NCBI GenBank assembly: GCA_034678485.1
Contig: JAXDBU010000105.1
Span: forward strand, 1 to 64,000
Origin: PLanc-01 sp034678485
Lineage (GTDB): Bacteria; Planctomycetota; Phycisphaerae; Sedimentisphaerales; Anaerobacaceae
Reading direction: 5' to 3'
DNA: 64,000 nucleotides
Of this stretch, positions 41,968-51,714 are shown piece by piece. The stretch's first letter is position 1. Each line of letters begins with the position of its first letter. The position numbers were made by a program, and so were the translations under genes. The notes beneath the pieces were generated by a model. The model worked only from the letters and a program-made list of their open reading frames with translations, was not told where the DNA came from and did not search any database.

Positions 41968-44010
41968 CTACTTGGGCCCGATGTACTTTACCCTCGACCG
42001 TCGTCCGGCCCACTTGCTCTGCCACGTCTCGAACAGAATCTTCTGGCCCCTGGCGTGCTCGTCGACATGGAAGATGGTGTTTCTCCGCCAGTCGATGATT
42101 TGCTCGCTGAACACCTCTGCCTGGGCGGCGGACAACTCGACGCCGTTGAGTTCAAGCGGGTCGGTATTCAAGTGGAATGACGTCACTGTGCTGTTTTCAG
42201 GGTTGTAGACGAACTTGGTGTCGCGCTGGACGAAGCCGGCTGGACCCTGCTGCATCCAGCCGGAAAGGTACACCTTGCGATCCGATGGCAGCGGATCAAG
42301 GGCATTGCAGCCATCGAAGTCCATGGGCTCGGTCTGAAATCCAAGGAGCGAGAGAATTGTGGGAGCAAGGTCCACTGAACTGATTGGAGCCGTGATCCGG
42401 CGTCCTGGCTCTATCAAGAACGGGGCCCGGATGCACATGACGACGTGAAGGACTTCGTCGTACGCGATCCGCTCGTGGCCCATGGTCCGGTGCTCGGAGA
42501 ACGCCTCGCCGTGATCACCAACCACACAGAAGATGGTCTCGTCCCCGACGCCAAGCTCAGATAGTTGTGCGTCCAGCGCCGCGAGGAATCGGTCCGTATA
42601 AATGATCGTCTGGAGGTATCGGTCCTCATACCTCTCGGCCTGCTCACCGAACCAGGACGGTACTTCATACGGATCGTGCGTGACGGAGCACAGGACAACG
42701 GCAAGAAAGGGTGTCTTCTCGGACGCAATCCAGTCACGGATGGGCTGGATCATCGCGAATTCGTCGGCGCCGAGGTAGCCGACGAATTGGTTTGGGTCGT
42801 GTAAATCCTCACGTGCAAAGAACTTATGGAATCCGAGGTTGTGGATGAGGCCGGGTCGAGACTCAAAGGTCCCCGTTGCTGACTGAAAAAACGCTGTCCG
42901 CATGCCGAGGCCCTTCTCGAGCGTGGTTGCGAGGCTGGCATACGGCTTATCCACCGGAACGGTCTCAGAAGTATCCTGCGACGCAGACGGGAAGCGGCCG
43001 GTCAGGAGGGCAAATATTGCCTTGGTCGTGTGGGTGACGACGGATCGTGCGTTGGTGAAGGAGACGCCCTGCGCGGCCAGCGATGACAGATAGGGTGTGG
43101 GACGGCCACCTGTGAGACCCCGCTGCGGAGCGATGCCCCCCCGCTCCCATGCCAACGACGTACAGTCATACTGGATTCCCTCCAGCACTACGATCACGAC
43201 GCTGTGGTTGACTGCAGTCGCCTGACGGGTGACCGGAATGTCGTCGCAGCTGGGGAGTCGGCGCGCCGCATTGCGGAAATCGTCCCGTGCGAGGTGCCGG
43301 TATCGGGGCAGGAGAAACGCAAGAATCGCTCGCGCATGGCAATTGTACCGCATTCCTACTGCAGCGATTTGGACCGAACCAAGGCTGGCAACGCCGAAAT
43401 TCCCGACCACCGCCAACACGCTGACGGTCAGCGACGCCGCAATGCGGACACGAAAACGCCTGCGTTCATAGTCCGGCGGCTTGGGTTTCGCCAGGACCGA
43501 GAAGAAAAACGTCAATGCGATTGCGCTCGGGATGAAGAGAGCTGCGGACGCACCCGGCATCGCGCGAAGGTTGCGAAACACCATGTTCGCGACGTTCAGC
43601 GGATCCCGGAACAGCGGCAGCAGTTCCATCGGCAGGATCTGCGTGCCCGTACGGATGAGCCAAGCCGCATTCATAACCGACCACGTGCAGATCACGGCGG
43701 CCGCCACCAGCGCCCCACGAAGGACGCGAACTGTGGCCCGACGATAGCATAGGAGGGAAAGAGCCACCTCAAGGGTCAGCAGGATGGCGACATCGGTCAA
43801 GATCCAGCCTGGGTATTCCCGCAGCAGACCACATCTCACGGCGTGGAAAAGCTTTACGGCCAAGTTGCACGCCAAGGCCGCCAGCATGATTACCGTGTGC
43901 GCGCGCGGCGCCATCACTCGGTAGGCACTGCCAAACCCCGAGCGAATGACCCTCCACACCGCTTCTATGACCGAACTGGCTTCCATGGGCAGAACATACA
44001 GCAACGACAC
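41968..44010 (-). CDS. LtaS/alkaline-phosphatase-superfamily membrane sulfatase-like protein
   Basis: A 680-aa protein: about five membrane helices (residues 35-215), then an extracytoplasmic alkaline-phosphatase-fold domain. Metal and catalytic residues are suggested by VIVVLEGIQYDCTS, the Thr in VVTHTTKAIFALLTG (LtaS-type Thr nucleophile), and VVGDHGEAFSEH. SSVDLAPTILSLLGF is common to sulfatases. The same architecture is used by lipoteichoic-acid synthase, phosphoethanolamine transferases and OpgB; with a Thr nucleophile, transfer of a phospho-group to a lipid or glycan is more likely than sulfate removal. The start (GTG 44010 or ATG 43986) is uncertain because neither has a good ribosome site. 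Confidence 0.83.
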   Translation of the reverse strand: MSLLYVLPMEASSVIEAVWRVIRSGFGSAYRVMAPRAHTVIMLAALACNLAVKLFHAVRCGLLREYPGWILTDVAILLTLEVALSLLCYRRATVRVLRGALVAAAVICTWSVMNAAWLIRTGTQILPMELLPLFRDPLNVANMVFRNLRAMPGASAALFIPSAIALTFFFSVLAKPKPPDYERRRFRVRIAASLTVSVLAVVGNFGVASLGSVQIAAVGMRYNCHARAILAFLLPRYRHLARDDFRNAARRLPSCDDIPVTRQATAVNHSVVIVVLEGIQYDCTSLAWERGGIAPQRGLTGGRPTPYLSSLAAQGVSFTNARSVVTHTTKAIFALLTGRFPSASQDTSETVPVDKPYASLATTLEKGLGMRTAFFQSATGTFESRPGLIHNLGFHKFFAREDLHDPNQFVGYLGADEFAMIQPIRDWIASEKTPFLAVVLCSVTHDPYEVPSWFGEQAERYEDRYLQTIIYTDRFLAALDAQLSELGVGDETIFCVVGDHGEAFSEHRTMGHERIAYDEVLHVVMCIRAPFLIEPGRRITAPISSVDLAPTILSLLGFQTEPMDFDGCNALDPLPSDRKVYLSGWMQQGPAGFVQRDTKFVYNPENSTVTSFHLNTDPLELNGVELSAAQAEVFSEQIIDWRRNTIFHVDEHARGQKILFETWQSKWAGRRSRVKYIGPK

Positions 44011-45441
44011 CTCATGTGCAACGAGTTTTCACGAAATGGCCCAGAGCAGACCTATCGACATAGACGTACCCGCTACCTGGTGATTGCGCACAACCTCCCC
44101 GAATCGATGCACCCGGCAGCGCTGCCGCTTCAGTAGCCGCCACGCTCAGCCACGGCGCGACGGGGCCTCGCCGCACCAGGCGCCCCCAGACCCGATGCGA
44201 CTCCCAGCAACGCACCCCGACACACCCCCCCGAGCCCAACTTCTGACCAGCCGTGCGCCCCACGGCAATATCAAGCCGCCGCCCCAACTCCACGGCATTT
44301 CCAGATCTGCCCGTACTACACCCCCTTACTGCACGGCCCGCATTCCCCGTCCTTCCCAGCCCCCCTCGGAGCCGGGCCGTCCGATAATCTCCGCTGTGCC
44401 GACATCACCGCAGACTTTCAGTAACACCGGGGCCTGAAGACTTAGCACCCCGAGCCTATCGGAATCAAGGTGCAACATCGCTCCGCCTCATTGCGAGCCT
44501 TGTTTCACGAACGAGCTGAAACAGCAGGATTGCGCTGCACATGAGTGTGGGTTCCCAGGTTCCGTATTCGGCAGAACACCCCAAGAAACTCGCCCCCGCC
44601 GAGCTGGAGCTACGCGTTGGGGACCGTTTCTGTGCCATCTCCGGGCAGGCGACAGGCTCTGCTATCGGCGCGCTTGCCTGTGGAGCGGGACGGTTTGCGA
44701 CGGTTTGGCGAGCAATCCCAGGCAACAGAACTGGGGGCATGGCGCTGTCAAGCGGCCGATTCACGGGGTTTGGACAATGTTCTCGGTGGCCTTGTGGGAC
44801 GTCGAGTTTGGTGCAGAGGTCCGGAGATGAGGTTGGGAGCTACATCCGGTTGCTCAGTGTGTTCCTTCGAGGAGCCGATCATCCGGCCATTGCAGGGAGG
44901 ACCGGTGGTGTTCCACGTGCCACACGCGACGTGTTCGTATCCACAGCGAGGCCATCTCTTCGTGACGGCCTGCCGTCGTCACCGACCGGTGGCCGCAAGG
45001 GAAGAACGAATCCGGCGGCTAAGGGCCACCCCACACAGCGTCTGTGATGTCCGGCGGGAGTTCGCAGGGCAGACGCCGACTTCGTGCCTGGATCTGTTCG
45101 GAATCGGCTCTGTACTCGAGTGGCCCGCCGCATCGGCATGTCGGGTCGTGGCACGTGGAACAACTCCTATGCAGATACGCGCCGACGTTTGGCGGTTCCT
45201 GCAGCTTGCCTGCTTGGAACGATGCAAAGGCTTCTTCAGAATCTGAGCAGCCGCACCGGTCTCTTTCAGTCGCTCCCTGGACAGAATGGTCGCTTGGCCT
45301 GTTCGAGCGTTTGTCAATGGCGAGGTCTCTTGCTGGCGGCGTACCTCGCATTGCCCTTCCGCCTTCGATGGAAGATTGACTGACACGCAGCAAATGCACA
45401 CGAAATGTGGAGAAGTCTTGGCAAGCACGCCGAAATATAGG
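44011..45441. other. 1.4 kb region without recognisable gene
   Basis: Between the divergent sulfatase and parB genes. From about 44100 to 44440 the plus strand is strongly C-rich (runs of CCCCC), unlike coding sequence nearby. Frames between 44541 and 45246 are long but overlap each other, lack clear ribosome sites and resemble no family. No tRNA, RNase P, tmRNA or SRP RNA pattern was recognised. Confidence 0.45.
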
Positions 45442-45471
45442 TTGAGAACGTGTGGGTCTTGCCCGTACAAT
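45442..45471 (+). promoter_or_regulatory. Predicted promoter for parB
   Basis: TTGAGA (45442-45447), 18-base spacer, TACAAT (45466-45471), about 45 bases before the parB ATG. Confidence 0.5.
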
Positions 45472-45516
45472 GCCTCGTCCGACGTAATCGAAGGATCGTT
45501 CGTGAAGGAGAAGAGT

Positions 45517-46482
45517 ATGAGCACCGGGAAGGGCGACAAGCCAAGGCACTTGGGTAGGGGGCTTGAATCTCTATTGGGTCCTATAAGTAGTGGGGCAAAC
45601 CCTCTGCCAGACAGGATCGGCCAGGAGAAGCCGGCTGAGGCCCCGTCGTTGGTTGGATTACCACCAGACATGGACGTCTCTGATTCCTTTCAGGAGCTAA
45701 CGCTCGATACGATACGTCCGAATCCTTACCAGGCAAGAACCGTCTGGAACGAAACTGACCTGCGTGAACTGGCTGACTCGATCAAAGCGAATGGGATCAT
45801 TCAGCCGGTGATCGTCCGGCCGTGGCAGGGGGGCTATCAGCTCATCGCGGGGGAACGACGTTTCCGTGCGGCACAGATGGCCGGCCTGACAGCGGTCCCG
45901 GCGATTGTGCGAGACGTGACGGACGAACAGCTCTTCGAATGGTCGCTCGTCGAGAACATACACCGGCGTGATTTGAATCCGATCGAGCGGGCGAAGGCTT
46001 ATCAGCACTACCTGGGGGCCTTTTCCCTGACTCAAACGGAGGCAGCCGAGCGGCTGGGCGAGGATCGCTCCGTCATCGCGAACTACCTGAGGCTGCTCGA
46101 CCTCCAGGATGAACTGAAACAAATGCTCATCGACGGGCAGCTCACGATGGGCCACGCGCGAGCCATCTTGTCTCTGCCGACGGATGAACTGCGACGCAAG
46201 CTCGCCAACCGCGCCCTAGCAGGGCGGCTGAGCGTCCGTGAGGTCGAGCGACTGGTCCGGGCTCACGTCGGTGAGCAGATGCCGGCGAAGACGCCCGGTA
46301 AACCAAAGCCCGCCAACATCGTGGATCTCGAAAACAAGCTTTGTCGGCACCTGGGTACGCACGTCTCGATCGAGACGAGGAGGAACGGGCGGAGCGGGCG
46401 GATCACGATCGAGTTCGACTCGATCGATGAATTCGAGCGGATCACCGATGTGCTTGGCGTCGGCTGCGGCGAGGAAGTGTAG
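45517..46482 (+). CDS. parB: ParB/Spo0J family chromosome-partitioning protein
   Basis: A 321-aa ParB. The N-terminus RHLGRGLESLLG is the usual ParA-contact/leader type. The CTP-binding ParB core has DTIRPNPYQAR, ADSIKANGIIQPVIVRP, LIAGERRFRAAQMAG and ENIHRRDLNPIERA. The helix-turn-helix TQTEAAERLGEDRSVIANYL reads parS. The C-terminal part is a Lys/Arg-rich linker plus small dimer domain. AAGGAG six bases before ATG 45517. parA is not adjacent, which is unusual for a chromosomal ParB, and no 16-bp parS site was recognised. Confidence 0.92.
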   Translation: MSTGKGDKPRHLGRGLESLLGPISSGANPLPDRIGQEKPAEAPSLVGLPPDMDVSDSFQELTLDTIRPNPYQARTVWNETDLRELADSIKANGIIQPVIVRPWQGGYQLIAGERRFRAAQMAGLTAVPAIVRDVTDEQLFEWSLVENIHRRDLNPIERAKAYQHYLGAFSLTQTEAAERLGEDRSVIANYLRLLDLQDELKQMLIDGQLTMGHARAILSLPTDELRRKLANRALAGRLSVREVERLVRAHVGEQMPAKTPGKPKPANIVDLENKLCRHLGTHVSIETRRNGRSGRITIEFDSIDEFERITDVLGVGCGEEV

Positions 46483-46623
46483 CCCTTGGGTAGTCCGATA
46501 ACCCCCTGCGTGACGATTTCAATACAGGCGGGAGCAGCCGGCGGCAAGCCGGCCAAGGCGGAGTCGATCGCAGGAACCACAAGACCAGTGCCGCACACAG
46601 AGCGTCTGTTCTTTGATGGTACT

Positions 46624-47104
46624 TCAGATGTATTGCGGTTGTTCTCCGCAAGGCGGCTGGACGTTTTCATTCAACTCAACGACGTGGGGCTTGTTCTTCG
46701 GCATGAAGGTCCATTCCGGAAGGTACATCTTCTCGCCGCCGCGCAGGGCGGACTGATGAGAGAGAATCCCTGCACAGGTGATATTGGCGGCCTGCACGGC
46801 ATTCGGATAGGGCGCCCGTCTGCCGAGGACCGCCATCAAGAGGTTGTGGGCCAGGTGAGGATGGGAGCCGCCGTGACCGCCTCCCTGGACAAACGAGCGG
46901 TGCGCCTCGTCTTCATATACGCACCCGGTGGTGAACGCCTGGATCTCTTTCGGCGTGCAATGCATGATTTCCTTGAACCGGCGTTCAAATTGCCGGGCGG
47001 ATACGTGCATCAGCACGGCCAGTTTGTCGATGAATATCGGATCCGCACAGTGCTAGCGAATGTACCGCAGAACGGGCGTCAGTTCCTGGTAGGGGGGCAC
47101 GGAG
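46624..47104 (-). pseudogene. AraC HTH fragment fused by deletion to Gfo/Idh/MocA C-terminal fragment
   Basis: Translating leftwards, residues from LTPVLRYIR to FKEIMHCTPKEIQAF match an AraC-family helix-turn-helix, but a TAG at 47053-47055 sits where the family has Glu (YIRE). Directly after IQAF the chain changes to a Gfo/Idh/MocA oxidoreductase C-terminus: GGGHGGSHPHLAHNLL, QAANITCAGILSHQSALRGG, EKMYLPEW. Two unrelated genes have therefore been joined by a deletion and the regulator part also has a nonsense codon. A promoter-like sequence lies upstream at 47483-47510. Not functional as either protein. Confidence 0.7.
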
Positions 47105-47441
47105 TACGGGGGATCATCGAGCTTGATGATGATCCCGCAGACGCCGAGCACCTTTCTCTTGGCGACAGACTTGCCGGCCCGACGAGACAATCGATCAGTA
47201 TTCCTGTTGTAGGGCTTGGATCCCATGTCGTAAACACACGCTTTCTCGGAGGCATTGTCAAACGTCGTGCGCGAGAAAGGGTGGCGTCTGCTTCGCGTAC
47301 CACGTTCACGAGACGTCGATCCGGCCTCCAATGCGGCATCCGGAAAGACACGACGTGGCCGGCTGCCACACCGTGCGGCCCTGCGTGGTTTTCCTTTTGA
47401 TCTCTGTGACACGGGGGTCGAAATGGAATCGGCATGTAAAA

Positions 47442-47473
47442 GGGACCCACGTCGGCGTCGAATTGGGACCCAC
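47442..47473. repeat. Paired GGGACCCAC words
   Basis: GGGACCCAC at 47442-47450 and again at 47465-47473. Such spaced repeats occur at ends of some insertion sequences, for example IS21-like elements, but no transposase is present. It may be a leftover end. Confidence 0.3.
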
Positions 47474-47482
47474 CTAAGGCAT

Positions 47483-47510
47483 ACTATACACCCTTATGTC
47501 ACGCCGTCAA
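47483..47510 (-). promoter_or_regulatory. Promoter-like sequence upstream of decayed genes
   Basis: Minus strand TTGACG (47505-47510), 16-base spacer, TATAGT (47483-47488), facing the AraC/MocA remnant. Confidence 0.4.
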
Positions 47511-47719
47511 CGGGGCCATGGTTTGGCTGATTTGCTCTTCTTGACCGACTCGTGGAAGGGGTATGAAGGCAGATTGGCCCCGTGATACGCAGTCACGTCG
47601 AGACGTTGGGCGACCCGTCCGGACTCCGCCTCGGTGTGATCCTCGCTCCTTGCCGCCGGCCAGATCCTCCGGCTGCCGCTCCTGACGACGCAGGTCTTGT
47701 GGGAGGCTCCTGGCGGGTC

Positions 47720-47747
47720 GTCATGCTGAACGAAGTGAAGCATCCGG
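47720..47747. repeat. Short intergenic repeat unit
   Basis: GTCATGCTGAACGAAGTGAA and the following GCATCCGG match one arm of the repeats at 32964-33080 and 53921-54044. Confidence 0.6.
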
Positions 47748-47809
47748 ATCCCGCAAGAGACGTGGCGTCCGGAGTCAAGACGCATCTCTCACTGGCGGGC
47801 TGGATTCCT

Positions 47810-49447
47810 TCACATATCAACGTACAACTGTGATCGCGGGTCGAATTGTATCTCAAGCCGGGCGATTCGGATGCAATCTCCGAGACTCAGCGGAATCAAC
47901 TCGCGATTCCCCAGCATTCGGTCATTCACCGCTACATCCGTGCGCAATGAGAGGTTCTCAAGAAAGAACCGGTCGCCCCAGTGGAGCAGCGCCGCATGGA
48001 GCGGCTCGAGTCCCTTGTTGGAGATGCGGATCGCGCAGTCTTCGCCACAGCCAATGGTCGCCGCGCGGTAGATGAGGCAGTAGGATTCGCAGCCGTTCCT
48101 GTCGTCGGCATCGAGATTGCCGATGCGTTCCAGCAAAAGGGCCGCCGGCCCCGCTGAGCCGGCGAGCTCCCACATTTGGCCCGCCGGTTCGCCCATCGCG
48201 TCCGCGTAGTCCCCGCAGGGTTGCGGCAGGCGCCCGCCGATACAACGCAGCGACAGATGCAACACGTCCCCAAGAACGAGTTTCTGCGCCTGATCGTGGA
48301 CCAGCCGGCCGCCGGCATCCACCTTCTGCCCATCGAGGGTCGTGCCGTTGACCGATCCCTCGTCCACAACGACTACGCCGCCCGGTCGCAGCTCGATCCG
48401 ACAGTGGTCCCGGCTCATCTGGTTGGATTGTGCATCGTTCTCCGGTGAGCGTGGGAGAAAGCGAGTCACGATGTCATTGCGACGATTCTTGCCCAGCGCC
48501 ACACACGGCTTGGCGACCAGCAGGATGTTCGCGGGGCAGTCTGTGCCCTCGATGTGCAGGCTGGCGGAATCGATCCGGGCTCCGCGCTCCGGCTCGATGA
48601 CGCGCTTGGCCCCGGCCGCCTGCTGCCTGCGCCGAAGGGCTTGCGTCAGCTCGTCGCTCCGGGCGGGATCGAATCGCAACGGAACAAGCTGGAAGCTCGG
48701 CTGGAGCTTGCGGTACTGCATCATCAGGTCGTTCACGTTGCATATCTTCCCCTGATCGACCATGATGTTGATGTTATTGTTGATCGAGTTGCCCATCTGC
48801 TTGCCGGTGCCGGCGCTGATGTTGACCATGTCATCAGCCTGCACCTTGATGTCGTGGAGGTTCTGCGTATTGGCGAAGACGAGCAAGTCCCCCTCGGCCC
48901 AGTAGGAGTTCACACAGTCGCCTTCCTGGGTATTCACGCGAAAAGTGACCATCGTGACGCCCGCGCCGGGCGGCTTCACCTGCCATAGCTTTCGCAGGTT
49001 CTCGCACGGCGTGAGCGCACAGTTCCAGCATTTCACGCAATCCAGGAGATCGCCGGAGACCTCGACCTCGATCCACTCAAAGGTTGTCTCGCTCATATTC
49101 TCCAGCCGGACGTCCAGCAAGCCGTGGAGACCCTCCATGTAGAACTGATTCATATTGACCGACAGCGCTAGCCCTCGGGACGTGGAAACGACGGGTCTGG
49201 CCTCTATGCTCGGCGAGGGCGTCGGCACCTGCGGCGTCGCAGCGGCCTCGCTCGGTCTGCCACCCGAATCCGACACCGACGGCCCCTCCTCTATCAGTGG
49301 GCGAGCGGCCTCGCCAGCAGGTTCAGCCTGCGGCCGGGCCGATGCCTTGGACGCAAACTCATGCAGATTGCACCCGCACCGATCACAGAACCGCGGCCGA
49401 TCTCCTATCAAGACGGCACCACACTGTGGGCAAACGATATCAGCCAT
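47810..49447 (-). CDS. Zinc-ribbon protein with two FHA domains
   Basis: A 545-aa cytoplasmic protein, last gene of the right-hand cluster. A zinc ribbon opens it (CPQCGAVLIGDRPRFCDRCG). After a Pro/Ser/Thr-rich linker comes a beta-rich middle (about 95-260) with Cys pairs (CVKCWNCALTPC). FHA 1 lies at about 305-390: LGKNRRNDIVT, QMSRDHCRIELRPG, DEGSVNGTTLDG. FHA 2 lies at about 455-540: IGCGEDCAIRI, LHAALLHWGDRFFLENLS. FHA domains bind phospho-threonine; FHA 1 keeps the R..S-R-x-H..N-G residues. Kinases in the same operon are the obvious source of ligands. GGAG lies seven bases before ATG 49447. Confidence 0.85.
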   Translation of the reverse strand: MADIVCPQCGAVLIGDRPRFCDRCGCNLHEFASKASARPQAEPAGEAARPLIEEGPSVSDSGGRPSEAAATPQVPTPSPSIEARPVVSTSRGLALSVNMNQFYMEGLHGLLDVRLENMSETTFEWIEVEVSGDLLDCVKCWNCALTPCENLRKLWQVKPPGAGVTMVTFRVNTQEGDCVNSYWAEGDLLVFANTQNLHDIKVQADDMVNISAGTGKQMGNSINNNINIMVDQGKICNVNDLMMQYRKLQPSFQLVPLRFDPARSDELTQALRRRQQAAGAKRVIEPERGARIDSASLHIEGTDCPANILLVAKPCVALGKNRRNDIVTRFLPRSPENDAQSNQMSRDHCRIELRPGGVVVVDEGSVNGTTLDGQKVDAGGRLVHDQAQKLVLGDVLHLSLRCIGGRLPQPCGDYADAMGEPAGQMWELAGSAGPAALLLERIGNLDADDRNGCESYCLIYRAATIGCGEDCAIRISNKGLEPLHAALLHWGDRFFLENLSLRTDVAVNDRMLGNRELIPLSLGDCIRIARLEIQFDPRSQLYVDM

Positions 49448-49559
49448 TCCCAATCTCCGAATCTGCCGTTATCAATTCAACCAAGGGGTTCCACACCCTG
49501 GACCCCCGGGCCGGTGCTTGGCCACGCTGAAGCGGGCCGTCACACGGCCGAAAGACCTG

Positions 49560-51611
49560 CTAAGGATAGGACGGTGCCGTCCTCGCGAGGCGGACGCCCA
49601 GGGAGTCGAAGCGGTTGCCGGGCGTGCTGCCGTAACGAAGCGCCGACCAGCAGTTCCTGGCGTCGTGGCCCCAACTGCCGCCCCGGTGGACGCGGTGGTC
49701 ACCCGAAGCAGGGCCAGGCGGGTCCGTCACTGACCCGCATGAATACTCTCCATGCCAGTCCTGGCACCACTCCCACACATTCCCGTGCATATCGTACAAC
49801 CCCCAGCCGTTCGGCCGAAAGGTACCTACCTTCACGGTCGTTCGACGATATTGTCCCTTGCGACCGCTGCTCGTACCGAAGTTCGCCATGCTCGAATCCA
49901 GGTCGTTCCCATAGCAGAACGGCGTCGTCGTTCCTGCACGACACGCATACTCCCACTCCGCCTCCGTCAACAATCGATACGTACCCTCTGGAACACTTTC
50001 CGTCTGGCACAATTTGTTCACGAACACCTGGCAATCCTTCCAGCTCACCTGTTCCACCGGTGCATCCCGACCTACCCTCGTGAAATTGGACGGATTGCTC
50101 CCCATCACAGATTCCCATTGGCCCTGCGTCACCTCGTACTTCCCGCAGTAGAATGCCTTCGTCAGCGTGACCTCGTGCTGGGTCTCATCCCGACCCCGAG
50201 GCGCCTCGTCGGGCGGACTGCCCATTGTGAAGGTCCCTGCAGGGATCAGCCGAAACACAATCCCCGTCTTCGCACTTCTCACCTCCAACGGCAAACCAAG
50301 TTGCGCAACCACCTGTCGCTGACAATCTTGTGCTTCGCGACTGCCGGAGGCCAGGCCATCCAGCGACGCATATTGAGCATTCGCCACCTCCAGAAGATCA
50401 GAAGAAGGACCTAGCCCGGCCTTGGGCAAGAGCTCAGGCTCCAATGGAGCACGCGAACTTGTGCCCACAACTCCCACGATGGTAACGGCTCCGAAGAAAG
50501 CCACCACCGCCGCTGGAAACACCCATCGTCGTCGATGACTCTTCGTTGGAGCGACCACAGGCACAGATGTTGGTCTCGATGAGGCGGACTCGCTCCTTGC
50601 GGCTGGTTGATGTTGCTCAGACACATCCTGCATTGGGGAGGCATGTATCGGCGACTCAGGCTTGCGCGCGCGGGGCGTCTCGGCACACGAGACCTTCGGA
50701 GCCTTTTCATCACACGGCTTCTTCTGTTCACTGGCGAGCAGATCCGCTGCCGCAGGTGGACCCACTAACCTCGAAACCAATTCGCTGGCCGAATGCGGGC
50801 GCTTCGCGGGTTCCTTGGCCAGCGCGAGTAACAGTGTCTCATTCACCCATGGAGCTACGTTCTCGATCGCCTCTGGGGATTTCGTCTTGATCTGCTCGCG
50901 GATATCGCCCGTGTGGAAAGGTGGATGGCCTGCCAGACACTCGTAGAGGACAGCTCCAAAGGAGTAGACATCCATGGCCGGCGATGGTTTCTCGCCCATG
51001 AGCTGGTCAGGACTCATGTAGGGACGTGTGCCTGACGTCTCCTGGCCTGTGACGCGGGTGTAGGAATCCCTCATCTCCCGCGCGATGCCGAAGTCCAGCA
51101 GCTTGACTGTTCCGTCGGCAGTGACCATGATGTTGGACGGTTTCAAATCACGATGCAGGACATTCCGAGAGTGGGCATAATCCAGAGCTGCAGCCACTTG
51201 CTCTGCGATGGGCAGGAGTTCCTCGAGTGGCATCTTCTCCATGTCCCTTTCGGCCAGCAGATCATCCAGCGTCTTGCCGGCGATGTACTCCATTACGAGG
51301 AACTTCTGGTGCCCGTCCGTGTGCAGGTCGTGCAGGCGGACGATATTCGGGTGTGTCAGTTGCATCGCCGTCAGGGCTTCATGCTGGAGGTTCTTGACCG
51401 CGCGGGCATTGCCCGCCAGCATGGGCGGGATGAACTTGATGGCGACCTTATGGTTCGCCAGCTCGATATCCTCGGCCAGATAGATCATGCCCATACCGCC
51501 TTCGCCAAGCTTGCGGACAATCCGATATCGGCCGGCCAGGAGTCTGCCTTCCTGCTCGCGTCCATCTTCCGTTGGCGCGTTATCTAACGTGTCGAACGGG
51601 CCCTGGCCCAT
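49560..51611 (-). CDS. Ser/Thr protein kinase with C-terminal FGE-like domain
   Basis: A 683-aa membrane receptor-like kinase. The kinase domain (about 28-290) is complete: GEGGMG (36-41), Lys59, HRDLKPSN (Asp155), DFGIARE, MSPDQL. One membrane helix follows a low-complexity linker (WVFPAAVVAFFGAVTIVGVV, about 368-388). The outside part (about 455-683) is an FGE/sulfatase-modifying-factor fold: FRLIPAGTFTMGSP, YEVTQGQWESVMG, LLTEAEWEYACRAGT, LYDMHGNVWEWCQDW and RVHRGGSWG. Catalytic Cys of true FGE are not evident; this C-type-lectin-like fold more likely senses or binds. The start MGQGPFDTLD shares FDTLD with the kinase at 59149. AAAGGA precedes ATG 51611. Confidence 0.9.
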   Translation of the reverse strand: MGQGPFDTLDNAPTEDGREQEGRLLAGRYRIVRKLGEGGMGMIYLAEDIELANHKVAIKFIPPMLAGNARAVKNLQHEALTAMQLTHPNIVRLHDLHTDGHQKFLVMEYIAGKTLDDLLAERDMEKMPLEELLPIAEQVAAALDYAHSRNVLHRDLKPSNIMVTADGTVKLLDFGIAREMRDSYTRVTGQETSGTRPYMSPDQLMGEKPSPAMDVYSFGAVLYECLAGHPPFHTGDIREQIKTKSPEAIENVAPWVNETLLLALAKEPAKRPHSASELVSRLVGPPAAADLLASEQKKPCDEKAPKVSCAETPRARKPESPIHASPMQDVSEQHQPAARSESASSRPTSVPVVAPTKSHRRRWVFPAAVVAFFGAVTIVGVVGTSSRAPLEPELLPKAGLGPSSDLLEVANAQYASLDGLASGSREAQDCQRQVVAQLGLPLEVRSAKTGIVFRLIPAGTFTMGSPPDEAPRGRDETQHEVTLTKAFYCGKYEVTQGQWESVMGSNPSNFTRVGRDAPVEQVSWKDCQVFVNKLCQTESVPEGTYRLLTEAEWEYACRAGTTTPFCYGNDLDSSMANFGTSSGRKGQYRRTTVKVGTFRPNGWGLYDMHGNVWEWCQDWHGEYSCGSVTDPPGPASGDHRVHRGGSWGHDARNCWSALRYGSTPGNRFDSLGVRLARTAPSYP

Positions 51612-51714
51612 CGCGTCTGTCCTTTCTGCATGAGAAACCCAGACTCACTCACCTGCATCCGTCCCTTTGACTCGGCACAGCAAGCACTCGATGTCCTTCC
51701 ATCTGAAAAGACGC

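Larger units (their letters stand above)
47105..47809. other. Decayed region between AraC/MocA remnant and FHA gene
   Basis: About 700 bases with overlapping, unconvincing frames. It holds a pair of GGGACCCAC words, a minus-strand promoter-like site and one intergenic repeat, all listed separately. Parts of the upstream AraC gene may persist in frameshifted form on the minus strand (47105-47412) but I could not recognise them. Confidence 0.4.

Noticed and set aside
41741..42025. 94-codon minus-strand frame at the end of the sulfatase-like gene
   Set aside because: It overlaps the sulfatase-like gene out of frame and shows no ribosome site or family.
44100..44560. C-rich block considered as RNase P RNA, tmRNA or another structured RNA
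   Set aside because: None of the conserved core words of those RNAs was found on either strand.
44541..45246. Two overlapping plus-strand frames upstream of parB
   Set aside because: They overlap each other in different frames, lack ribosome sites and known motifs, so I did not call a gene.
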